DNA of 11,045 nucleotides from Porphyromonadaceae bacterium UBA4277 (GTDB lineage Bacteria; Bacteroidota; Bacteroidia; Bacteroidales; Muribaculaceae), in the NCBI GenBank assembly GCA_002395965.1, contig DGVT01000037.1, forward strand, positions 1-11,045, written 5' to 3'. Under the pieces are notes generated by a model, which did no database searches, was not told the origin of the DNA, and worked only from the letters and a program-made list of their open reading frames with translations. The translations under genes were made by a program, and so were the position numbers. Position 1 is the stretch's first letter, and every line of letters starts with the position of its first letter. Shown piece by piece: positions 1 through 6,185 of the stretch.

Positions 1-1966
1 ACATGTCCATCATGATGCCGCGGCGTCCCTGCAGGTCGCTCTGCACACCACCCATGCTGTCGCTGGGCAGCAGGATTTCCACGTCATAGACCGGCTCAAG
101 CACCTTGGGGTTAGCCTCGCGGAATGCAGCGCTGAAGGCGTTGCGGGCTGCCAGGCGGAACGAGATTTCGTTACTATCTACCGGGTGCATCTTACCGTCG
201 TAGATGCACACGCGCACGTCGCGAGCATACGAACCGGTGAGGGGACCTTGCTCCATGCGGTCCATGATACCCTTGACGATAGCGGGGATGAAGCGTGCGT
301 CGATGGCACCACCCACGATACAGTTATAGATGACCAGCATGCCGCCCCATTCCATTGGGATTTCCTGCTTGTCCTTGATGTTCATCTTATACTCCTGGTT
401 GCCGAAGCGATAGGTGTCGGGTTCGGGATCGCCCTCGCGATAAGGCTCAACGATCAGGTGCACCTCACCGAACTGGCCGGAACCACCCGACTGCTTCTTG
501 TGACGATAGTCGGCGCGGGCAGCCTTGGTGATGGTCTCACGATAAGGAATCTTAGGCTCGATGTACTCTACTTGCAGCTTCTCGTTGTTCTCGATGCGCC
601 ACTTGAGGGTGCGCAGGTGGAACTCGCCCTGTCCCGAAACGATGGTCTGCTTGAGCTCCTTCGACTGCTCGATGAGCCATGTGGGATCTTCCTCGTGCAT
701 GCGGTTGAGGATGGTACCGAGTTTCTCAATCTCGCTCTCGTTGAGCGGACGGATGGCACGCTGGAACTTGGGAGCGGGATACTCGATGAAGTCGAACACA
801 TATTCGCAGCCCTTGTCGTTAAGGGTGTTGCCGCGACGCACGTCTTTCAGCTTCACGGTTGCGCCCAGGTCGCCTGCACACATCTCATCCACATTGTCGC
901 GGGTGAGGCTGCCGCGCACCACGTTGATCTGAGCAATGCGCTCCTTGCTGCCACGGTTCATGTTGTTCAGGTCGGTGCCGCTCTTGAGTGTGCCCGACAT
1001 CACCTTGAAGTAAGACACTTCACCGATGTGCGGCTCAATAGTGGTCTTGAAGAAGAACAGGCTGATGGGGCCATTGGCATCGGGCTTCACCTCGTTGCCT
1101 TCGGTGTCGGGAGTGCCGGCTACGTCGCAGGGTGATGGAGCAATCTGAGCCACGATGTCGAGCATGCGGTCGATGCCCATTTCCTTCTCACCGCTGATGC
1201 ACATCAGGGGGATGAAGCTGCAATCAAGCAGACCCTTGCGGATGCCTTCGATGGTCTCCTCTTCGGTGAGTTCCATAGTGTCAAGGAACTTCTCCATGAG
1301 GGCCTCATCGTTCTCGGCAGCCATTTCCAGCAGGTTAGCCTTGAGCTCCTCGGCGCGGTCGGCCACGCTGGAGTCGATATCGGTCACAGTAGCCTTGCCA
1401 CCATCGGGGCCGTAGTTGTACTGCTTCATGGTGAGCAGGTCAACGATCGACTTGAAGCCGGGACCACTGGTAACGGGGAACTGGATGGGAACCACCTTGG
1501 TGCCATAGCTCTCCTGCAGCTGGTTGACGACATTGTCGAAGTCGGTCTTCTCGGCTTCCATCTTGTTGATGGCCATCATGAGCGGCTTGCCAATCTTGTT
1601 CACAGTGCGATACTGGTTCTGAGTGCCAACTTCCACACCATACTGTCCGTCGATGAGCATCAGGGCAGAATCGGTAATATTCAGAGCGGTAACCACGTTA
1701 CCCACGAAGTCGTCACTGCCCGGGCAGTCGATGAAGTTAATCTTCTTACCCGAAGCCTCGGCATAGAACATGGTGGAAAACACTGAGTAACCATACTCTT
1801 TCTCTACGGGGAAATAGTCACACACGGTGTTGCCTGCATCCACAGTACCGCGGCGGTTGATAGCACCACATTCGTGCAGAATCGACTCGGCAAGTGTGGT
1901 CTTACCCGAGCCCTTGCCACCAAGCAAGGTCACGTTCTTGATTTCGTTAGTTTTATAAACCTTCAT
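1..1966 (-). CDS. fusA2: EF-G2-type elongation factor G paralogue (C-terminus cut by window edge)
   Basis: Ribosomal translocase of the EF-G family, cytoplasmic. 655 complete codons are present from the ATG at 1966; the last part of domain V lies beyond the window start. Seen: a P-loop GGKGSGKT (residues 16-23), the G3 element DCPGS (80-84) where ordinary EF-G has DTPGH, and NKME (134-137) where NKxD is usual. Switch I reads YGYSV (58-62) in place of RGITI. Domain IV begins around QSGGSGQFGEV, and the domain V motif SMGGVQSDLQGRRG is present near the edge. Loss of the catalytic His (Ser84) and the switch I change match the Bacteroidetes EF-G2 group. In Bacteroides thetaiotaomicron that protein is reported to support translocation without GTP hydrolysis and to be induced on carbon limitation by the regulator Cur. 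Assignment to the group is strong; regulation here is inferred. It is transcribed divergently from the next gene. Confidence 0.93.
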   Translation of the reverse strand, partial: MKVYKTNEIKNVTLLGGKGSGKTTLAESILHECGAINRRGTVDAGNTVCDYFPVEKEYGYSVFSTMFYAEASGKKINFIDCPGSDDFVGNVVTALNITDSALMLIDGQYGVEVGTQNQYRTVNKIGKPLMMAINKMEAEKTDFDNVVNQLQESYGTKVVPIQFPVTSGPGFKSIVDLLTMKQYNYGPDGGKATVTDIDSSVADRAEELKANLLEMAAENDEALMEKFLDTMELTEEETIEGIRKGLLDCSFIPLMCISGEKEMGIDRMLDIVAQIAPSPCDVAGTPDTEGNEVKPDANGPISLFFFKTTIEPHIGEVSYFKVMSGTLKSGTDLNNMNRGSKERIAQINVVRGSLTRDNVDEMCAGDLGATVKLKDVRRGNTLNDKGCEYVFDFIEYPAPKFQRAIRPLNESEIEKLGTILNRMHEEDPTWLIEQSKELKQTIVSGQGEFHLRTLKWRIENNEKLQVEYIEPKIPYRETITKAARADYRHKKQSGGSGQFGEVHLIVEPYREGDPEPDTYRFGNQEYKMNIKDKQEIPMEWGGMLVIYNCIVGGAIDARFIPAIVKGIMDRMEQGPLTGSYARDVRVCIYDGKMHPVDSNEISFRLAARNAFSAAFREANPKVLEPVYDVEILLPSDSMGGVQSDLQGRRGIMMDM

Positions 1967-2065
1967 TTATTCAGTTAATTATAATATGTTGATATATTTA
2001 TTCTTATCAGTTGACATACGACACAACTCGCCCACTTGGTTAGCGAGTGTGCACTTTACAGCCTA

Positions 2066-2073
2066 CAAATTTA
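2066..2073 (-). promoter_or_regulatory. -7 element of the fusA2 promoter
   Basis: On the minus strand this reads TAAATTTG, an exact match to the Bacteroidetes -7 consensus TAnnTTTG. It is the only match I found on this strand in the gap. No TTTG lies 19-21 bases upstream; the nearest is 30 bases away, at 2104-2107. A weak -33 would suit a promoter that needs an activator. The predicted start leaves an mRNA leader of about 95 bases before the ATG at 1966. The match is seen; its use is inferred. Confidence 0.45.
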
Positions 2074-2276
2074 GTGATTTTTTACGAAACAGCCCCTATG
2101 TTTCAAAACAATAGCAAATAATTTATATTTTTCTAACGTTTTTGCCAATACTATCGATGGCACAAGGCCGGCCGGTGAAACCTTTTTCGTGCCGGAAATG
2201 CAATTTTTTTAGCATTGAGAACGTTTTATACGATGACCGTCGCGAGCAATGGGCAGTTGTAGCGAACCGTCAAATA

Positions 2277-2304
2277 ATTCATAATTCATAACTCTTAATT
2301 CATA
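2277..2304 (+). repeat. Tandem 7-base repeats (ATTCATA) just upstream of a -7 element
   Basis: Four consecutive 7-base units start at 2277, 2284, 2291 and 2298. Units 1, 2 and 4 are exact ATTCATA and unit 3 is ACTCTTA. A further degenerate unit (ATTATAT) follows at 2305. The repeats occupy the place where a -33 element would sit relative to the TAACTTTG at 2314-2321. Confidence 0.7.
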
Positions 2305-2313
2305 ATTATATTA

Positions 2314-2321
2314 TAACTTTG
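2314..2321 (+). promoter_or_regulatory. -7 element abutting the start of the secreted-protein gene
   Basis: TAACTTTG is an exact TAnnTTTG match. The next in-frame ATG is only 6 bases further on (2328), so the transcript would be leaderless or nearly so. No TTTG is found at the -33 distance, where the heptamer repeats lie. Confidence 0.45.
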
Positions 2322-2327
2322 CCGATT

Positions 2328-3695
2328 ATGAATAACCTACGAAATATAGCATTGCTGGCTGCAATCGCCATGAGTGTTGCCGCCACGGCCCAGATAGCAT
2401 TCACCGGCACCACAACCGATGTGATGGAAATCACTCCCGAAGCCAACACGGGATTGAACAAAATCTACGTCTTGAATGGTGTCGAAGGTGTGGGAATGAG
2501 CTATACTGCCAGCACAATGAACCCCGTGACGTGGTACACCTACGACGAGCGTGGCGGTGCCTACTCACAAGAGATATTTGACGTGGTTGACGATCGTGAA
2601 AACCCGCAATTGAGTAGTATCGCCGAGGTTAAGGCCAATTGCGGCTATATCATTGAGGAAGGAACGTCGCGCAAATATATATGGGTAACCGACTATTCAG
2701 TGTTTCCGCTTGAGCTAAATTCAATCTCCGTCGATAACGATGGTGATTGTGGCACGGCGACATTGCATGTTGAAGGCAGTGGCGAGGACATACCGTTCTA
2801 CACCATCACCGGCGTGCGCAAGACGCTTTCACGAGAATTGAAGCTAAGTTATGACAACCGAGTGTGGAGCGATACCACGCATTATGATGAACTGCATAGG
2901 GTAGAAGAGGTGCTGACAGGTTTCAAGTCAACGATAGTGATACCGGCACCACTGTGCAACACTACCTTCACGCTGAGCGGTGACCGATTTATGGAGTTCT
3001 GGAACAACAAAGTGCAGCCGGTGGAAAGCGACTTGTATAATACTCAGGCTGTTGAAGTGCACACCACTGCTGTGCAAGAAGCTCGTAATAACGATAACGA
3101 GATAAAGAGCGAAGGCGAGGGAGTACTGGGTGGCTCGGCACCGTGTCACATCACTTTTACGGGCTATTATACCGACGCCGTGGTGCACACCGAGTGGCAG
3201 ATGGCCATGGACCAGGATTTCAACAACATAATACTCCGTATAAATCAAAATGAGGTGGATGAGACCTATGATGAAGCAGGCACATATTACTGGCGCTTTA
3301 TCGGATCGAATGCCGATGGCACATGTGAGAGCTATAGCGAGACTTATACTGTGAATATCGGTGTCAGTGAGCTGTACTGTCCCAACGTGTTCTCTCCTGG
3401 CAGCACCGAGGGGGTGAACGATGAGTGGAAAGTGTCGTACCGTTCAATCACCGAATTTCACTGCGCAATATTCAACCGCTGGGGAAACAAGATTATCGAG
3501 TTTGATGACCCGGGGCAAGGATGGAACGGAACCTACAATGGCAAGCTGGTGCCTGCCGGAGTCTATTACTACGTTATCAAGGCACGCGGAAGCGACGGGC
3601 AAGTGTATAACATGGATGGCGACATCAACATCTTGCGTTATCGTCAGGTGCCGTCGGGCTCGCCCGACGATAGCGGGACAACCGTGGTGGAATAA
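2328..3695 (+). CDS. Secreted protein with type IX secretion type B (gliding-motility-associated) C-terminal sorting domain
   Basis: A 455-residue exported protein of unknown function. Seen: an N-terminal signal peptide with the hydrophobic stretch IALLAAIAMSVAATA and likely cleavage after AQ (about residue 22). A long central region of about 320 residues matches no family I know. A C-terminal domain at about residues 345-440 carries NVFSPG, FNRWGN, GWNGTYNGK, PAGVYYYVIKA and DINILR, the hallmarks of the type B sorting domain recognised by the type IX secretion system. Such proteins cross the outer membrane by that machinery and end up on the surface or outside the cell. The ATG at 2328 is chosen because a TTG nine bases earlier overlaps the -7 element and later ATGs destroy the signal peptide. 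About 16 residues follow the usual end of the sorting domain. A hairpin terminator follows the gene. Secretion route is well supported; the job of the central part is unknown. Confidence 0.88.
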   Translation: MNNLRNIALLAAIAMSVAATAQIAFTGTTTDVMEITPEANTGLNKIYVLNGVEGVGMSYTASTMNPVTWYTYDERGGAYSQEIFDVVDDRENPQLSSIAEVKANCGYIIEEGTSRKYIWVTDYSVFPLELNSISVDNDGDCGTATLHVEGSGEDIPFYTITGVRKTLSRELKLSYDNRVWSDTTHYDELHRVEEVLTGFKSTIVIPAPLCNTTFTLSGDRFMEFWNNKVQPVESDLYNTQAVEVHTTAVQEARNNDNEIKSEGEGVLGGSAPCHITFTGYYTDAVVHTEWQMAMDQDFNNIILRINQNEVDETYDEAGTYYWRFIGSNADGTCESYSETYTVNIGVSELYCPNVFSPGSTEGVNDEWKVSYRSITEFHCAIFNRWGNKIIEFDDPGQGWNGTYNGKLVPAGVYYYVIKARGSDGQVYNMDGDINILRYRQVPSGSPDDSGTTVVE

Positions 3696-3730
3696 TAGCA
3701 CACTCATCAGCTCGATGTAGCTAAGTTAGT

Positions 3731-3765
3731 CAACAAGCTGGCAAATCTCCTTTGCCGGCTTGTTG
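3731..3765 (+). terminator. Hairpin terminator after the sorting-domain gene
   Basis: CAACAAGC, a T, then GGCAAA pairs with TTTGCC, a G, then GCTTGTTG around a 5-base loop. This is a 14-bp stem with one T/G wobble opposition, about 35 bases after the stop codon. Only a short T run (GAGTTT) follows, so it is a moderate rather than ideal intrinsic terminator. Confidence 0.65.
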
Positions 3766-3834
3766 AGTTTCATGCACAGCCTCACTGCATAAAAGTCCGC
3801 TTTGCACCCGTTGGCACTGAAGCCCTATCGCCCC

Positions 3835-3957
3835 GAAAAAAGCACACAAGTTTGCTTTTTCTCTCGCTTATTTGTAACGTTGGCTTTCAGCCTAAGTTAC
3901 TCTCGCTCGGAAAAATCAAAGCACGCTTTGTTTTTCTCTCGCTTATTCGTAACTTTG
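3835..3957 (+). repeat. Tandem promoter-bearing hairpin repeat, array A (two units, period 75)
   Basis: Two units start at 3835 (degenerate) and 3910. Each has a hairpin with GAAAAA...TTTTTC arms around an AAGC-AC-GCTT-like core, then TCTCGCTTATTCG, then a TAACTTTG-like end. Between the units lies a second hairpin (about 3874-3900) whose arms read GTAACgTTGGC and GCCTAAGTTAC. The same unit recurs at 5047-5177 with only a few changes. Each unit ends in a promoter-like box, and the second stands directly before the transglycosylase gene. No transposase lies nearby, so this is a dispersed intergenic repeat, not an insertion sequence. Confidence 0.85.
3927..3957 (+). promoter_or_regulatory. Promoter of the transglycosylase gene, inside repeat array A
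   Basis: TTTG (3927-3930), 19 bases, then TAACTTTG (3950-3957): a full match to the Bacteroidetes -33/-7 pattern. Transcription would start about 5 bases later, which supports the ATG at 3984 with a leader of roughly 20 bases. The upstream unit has a weaker version (TTTG 3851-3854, TAACGTTG 3875-3882). Confidence 0.7.
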
Positions 3958-3983
3958 CGATGAAATGTAGAAAAATAGTCATT

Positions 3984-4958
3984 ATGAAACGATATGCCTC
4001 TTTATTGCTTGCAGTGATGGCGCTTGCCGCAACCGGCGATGCCTCGGCGCAGCTTAAACCCGAATATCAGCTCAAACCGGCGTCATCAACCCTGAGCCCG
4101 TCGCATCTTGCAATTACCAATCCTGAAGTGCCGTCGAGCATGAGTTTTGCCGGCAAGACTATCAGCTTCGACCGCATCGACATGGCCGAGCGCATGGATC
4201 GTGAACTCACCGCTATCGTGTATGGCCAGACGAGCATGCTGCTGTGCCTGAAGCGTGCCAACCGCTATTTCGGACCGCTTGAGAAGATACTGCGCGACCA
4301 GGGTGTGCCCACCGACTTCCTCTATTTAGCTTGCACCGAGAGTGTGCTCGACCCGCTGGCATATTCGTCGGCTAAGGCCGCCGGAATGTGGCAGCTGCTG
4401 GCTGAGACTGCGCGCCAGTATGGCCTGGAAGTAAACGACGAGGTGGATGAGCGCTACGACCCCGAGCGTAGCACTGTGGCGGCTTGCAAATACCTCAAGG
4501 CAGCCTATAATAAATATGGTGACTGGCCTACGGCTGCTGCAAGCTACAATGCCGGCATGGGACGCATCTCGGGCGAACTGAGCAAACAGGGGCAGAAAAG
4601 CTCGTTTGACCTGTATATCAACCAGGAAACGTCGCGCTATGTGTTTCGCATCTTGGCCTATAAGCTCATCATGGAAAATCCCAAAGCCTACGGCTACCGC
4701 CTGAAGCGCAGCCAGCTCTATCAGCCGGTGCGATACACCGAGGAGCAGGTCACAACATCGGTGGCGAGCTGGGTGGACTGGGCAAAGCAGCGTGGCCTGA
4801 CCTATGCGCAGCTGCGAGATGCCAACCCGTGGATGCGAAGCACTAAACTCACCAATGCGAGCGGAAAGACCTACCGCGTGCGCATCCCCAAGAGCGACGA
4901 CCTGTCGCGCAGCCGTCGCCGCACTATCCTCTACAACCCCAAGTGGGCAGTGGATTAA
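3984..4958 (+). CDS. Secreted lytic transglycosylase (SLT/MltD-like, glycoside hydrolase family 23)
   Basis: Cleaves the MurNAc-GlcNAc bond of peptidoglycan, probably in the periplasm. 324 residues from the ATG at 3984. Seen: a signal peptide (MKRYASLLLAVMALAA, cleavage near ASAQ, residue 23). The SLT catalytic domain spans about residues 75-225, with the catalytic Glu119 in LACTESVLDP, then AAGMWQLLAETARQYGL, DERYDPERST and the late motif AAASYNAGMGRI. The tail after the catalytic domain (about 90 residues) resembles the C-terminal part of Bacteroidetes transglycosylases, with YAQLRDANPW and SGKTYRVRIP, but has no clear LysM. An ATG at 3960 is in frame but sits 2 bases after the -7 box, within or before the transcription start, so 3984 is preferred. 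The gene appears to be transcribed alone. Family is certain; the exact Mlt subclass is not. Confidence 0.9.
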   Translation: MKRYASLLLAVMALAATGDASAQLKPEYQLKPASSTLSPSHLAITNPEVPSSMSFAGKTISFDRIDMAERMDRELTAIVYGQTSMLLCLKRANRYFGPLEKILRDQGVPTDFLYLACTESVLDPLAYSSAKAAGMWQLLAETARQYGLEVNDEVDERYDPERSTVAACKYLKAAYNKYGDWPTAAASYNAGMGRISGELSKQGQKSSFDLYINQETSRYVFRILAYKLIMENPKAYGYRLKRSQLYQPVRYTEEQVTTSVASWVDWAKQRGLTYAQLRDANPWMRSTKLTNASGKTYRVRIPKSDDLSRSRRRTILYNPKWAVD

Positions 4959-4993
4959 CGCTCAGCTTTAATCCCTCGGTACTGTGTGTTTCG

Positions 4994-5019
4994 CAACGCT
5001 AATATTGAATTGTGACACA
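4994..5019 (+). repeat. 26-base element, forward copy
   Basis: Begins CAACGCTAATATTG and ends GTGACACA. Its exact reverse complement is found at 11013-11038. It lies just ahead of the hairpin-promoter array B. Confidence 0.8.
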
Positions 5020-5071
5020 CCTCCATTCGACTTGCGCTGAAGTTCCCTCGCTCGGAAAAATCCAAGCACGC

Positions 5072-5102
5072 TTTGTTTTTCTCTCGCTTATTCGTAACTT
5101 TG
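5072..5102 (+). promoter_or_regulatory. Upstream promoter of repeat array B
   Basis: TTTG (5072-5075), 19 bases, TAACTTTG (5095-5102). It is identical in layout to the array A promoter. A transcript from here would run through the second unit and its hairpins before reaching the exporter gene. Confidence 0.5.
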
Positions 5103-5145
5103 GCTTTCGCCTAAGTTACTCTCGCTCGGAAAAATCCAAGCACGC

Positions 5146-5177
5146 TTTGTTTTTTCTCTCGCTTATTCGTAACTTTG
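5146..5177 (+). promoter_or_regulatory. Proximal promoter of the exporter-nim operon
   Basis: TTTG (5146-5149), 20 bases, TAACTTTG (5170-5177). Predicted start near 5183 gives a leader of about 65 bases to the ATG at 5248. In that leader TGCCT (5182-5186) could pair with AGGCA (5224-5228). I could not match the leader to a guanidine riboswitch class. Confidence 0.65.
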
Positions 5178-5247
5178 CAGTGCCTTAGAAGGAGACGCCG
5201 GAATAGTTCTGCAGCCCTCAAACAGGCAACCGGTTGATAGTCAAAGT

Positions 5248-5574
5248 ATGAATTGGGTTATCTTGATTGTTGCAGGGCTGTGTGAGGTGGGGTTTACCTA
5301 TTGCCTGGGCCGTGCTAAGATGGTAGATGGATTGCAATGGTGGCTCTGGATGAGCGGTTTCTTTGCATTTACCATTGCGAGTATGGGGCTTTTAGCCAAA
5401 GCCACGCAGACGTTGCCATTAGGCACTGCCTACCCGGTGTGGACTGGCATTGGGGCCGTGGGCACAGTGCTTGTGGGAATTTTCGTCTTTAATGAGCCTG
5501 CCACGTTCTGGCGATTGTTTTTTATCACGACACTTATCGGTTCGGTTATAGGGCTAAAACTTATATCAGCATGA
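5248..5574 (+). CDS. Small multidrug resistance (SMR) transporter, SugE/Gdx-like
   Basis: A proton-coupled exporter of the inner membrane that works as a dimer. 108 residues, the usual SMR length, with four hydrophobic segments at about 2-20, 30-49, 57-77 and 85-105. The essential proton/substrate Glu13 is present (AGLCEVGF). The stretch LPLGTAYPVWTGIGAVGT is typical of the SugE/Gdx branch, whose characterised members export guanidinium and related ions, rather than of EmrE. The aromatic that follows Glu13 is Phe16 where well-studied Gdx proteins have Trp, and Pro replaces the common Ala in GTAY-P-VW. Substrate is therefore inferred only from the branch. The stop codon overlaps the next start by four bases (ATGA at 5571-5574), so the two genes form an operon driven from the repeat promoters upstream. 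Confidence 0.9.
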   Translation: MNWVILIVAGLCEVGFTYCLGRAKMVDGLQWWLWMSGFFAFTIASMGLLAKATQTLPLGTAYPVWTGIGAVGTVLVGIFVFNEPATFWRLFFITTLIGSVIGLKLISA

Positions 5575-6068
5575 CAGAATTCAGACCAATGCGCCGCATC
5601 AGGCAGCAATTATCGACAGCGAAGTGTGAAGAAATATTGTGCCGTTGCACCGCCGGAGTGCTTGCACTGATGGGCGACGGCGGCTACCCCTATGCCGTGC
5701 CTTTGAGCTACGTCTATAGTGATGGCAAGATTTTTTTCCATTCGGCAATGCAGGGGCACAAGGTAGATGCTATTAAGAATAATGGTCGCTGCTCGTTTTG
5801 CGTCGTTGACAAAGACGAGGTCAAACCCGCCGAATTTACAACTTATTTCAGGAGCGTGATTGTGTTCGGTAACGTGCACATAATAACTGATGCCGATGAG
5901 CAGTTGCAGGCCTTGCGGCTATTGGGACGGCGATACTCGCCGGGCAATGAGCAGGGACTGCAGCACGAAATTGAGAAGTCGGCAGGACATGTGCTCTTAC
6001 TTCGACTCGATATTGACCACATTACAGGCAAAGAAGCTATCGAGCTGGTCAAGGCAAGAACGTGCTGA
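5571..6068 (+). CDS. Pyridoxamine 5'-phosphate oxidase family flavoprotein, NimA-like
   Basis: A 165-residue FMN-binding split-barrel protein close to the 5-nitroimidazole reductase (Nim) group. Seen: the N-terminal MRRIRQQLS (7-15), then GVLALMGDGGYPYAVPLSYVY (29-49), FFHSAMQGHKVDAI (55-68), CSFCVVDKDEV (74-84) and TTYFRSVIVFG (90-100). The C-terminal LDIDHITGKEAIELVK is also present. These motifs line up with NimA along its length, including His63 in GHK. Nim proteins reduce nitroimidazole drugs to amines, but many chromosomal homologues have no proven effect on metronidazole, so I name only the family. It starts inside the last codons of the SMR gene (four-base overlap), which implies translational coupling. 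A GC-rich hairpin follows. Confidence 0.88.
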   Translation: MTEFRPMRRIRQQLSTAKCEEILCRCTAGVLALMGDGGYPYAVPLSYVYSDGKIFFHSAMQGHKVDAIKNNGRCSFCVVDKDEVKPAEFTTYFRSVIVFGNVHIITDADEQLQALRLLGRRYSPGNEQGLQHEIEKSAGHVLLLRLDIDHITGKEAIELVKARTC

Positions 6069-6081
6069 AAGTGATGATGCG

Positions 6082-6108
6082 TGACCCGGTGCGTGTTCAC
6101 ACGGGTCA
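6082..6108 (+). terminator. GC-rich hairpin after the nim-like gene
   Basis: TGACCCG (6082-6088) pairs with CGGGTCA (6102-6108), extended by GTG/CAC around a 6-base loop with one bulged A. It begins 14 bases after the stop codon. No T run follows, so it may be an imperfect terminator or an mRNA-end stabiliser. Confidence 0.45.
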
Positions 6109-6132
6109 TGAATGAATACTGGCAGTTAAAAT

Positions 6133-6164
6133 TTTGCTAAAGTAGCTTTTTCTTGCTAATTTTG
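6133..6164 (+). promoter_or_regulatory. uvrA promoter
   Basis: TTTG (6133-6136), 20 bases, TAATTTTG (6157-6164): a full consensus match. It leaves a leader of about 15 bases before the ATG at 6186, so uvrA has its own transcript. No LexA-like box is evident to me. Confidence 0.7.
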
Positions 6165-6185
6165 CACCTCATTTAGCAAGACACC

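Larger units (their letters stand above)
1967..2327. other. Divergent intergenic region between fusA2 and the secreted-protein gene
   Basis: This stretch of about 360 bases has no credible ORF. It holds the probable fusA2 leader and promoter (near 1967-2110), a GC-rich patch with the palindrome GGCCGGCC at 2166-2173, and GGCAC (2159-2163) that can pair with GTGCC (2189-2193). The AT-rich heptamer repeats and -7 element of the rightward gene lie at 2277-2321. Nothing else is recognisable. Confidence 0.6.
5047..5177 (+). repeat. Tandem promoter-bearing hairpin repeat, array B (two units, period 74)
   Basis: Two nearly identical units begin with CTCGCTCGG at 5047 and 5121. Each contains the GAAAAA...TTTTTC hairpin and ends TCTCGCTTATTCGTAACTTTG. 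The units are linked by a hairpin at 5094-5119 with arms GTAACTTTGGC and GCCTAAGTTAC, a TTTC loop and one T-T mismatch. The second unit has one extra T in its T run. It is the same family as 3835-3957. Confidence 0.88.

Noticed and set aside
185..1135. A 316-codon open frame on the plus strand
   Set aside because: It is the antisense shadow of the EF-G2 gene, which is unmistakable on the minus strand over the same bases.
2166..2173. GGCCGGCC palindrome, also at 10862-10869
   Set aside because: An isolated 8-base palindrome without shared flanks; two occurrences in 11 kb carry little weight.
2319..2327. TTG start for the sorting-domain protein
   Set aside because: The TTG is part of the -7 box; the ATG at 2328 begins the signal peptide directly.
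3852..3983. Longer starts for the transglycosylase (TTG 3852, ATG 3960)
   Set aside because: They would translate the promoter repeat itself, and put extra residues before an otherwise clean signal peptide beginning at 3984.
3835..5177. CRISPR array or insertion sequence
   Set aside because: The repeats are about 75 bases, directly abutting without spacers, and no cas or transposase gene is present.
5178..5247. Guanidine riboswitch before the Gdx-like gene
   Set aside because: The leader is only about 65 bases and lacks the conserved elements of the guanidine classes as far as I can recall them; only a 5-base pairing was found.
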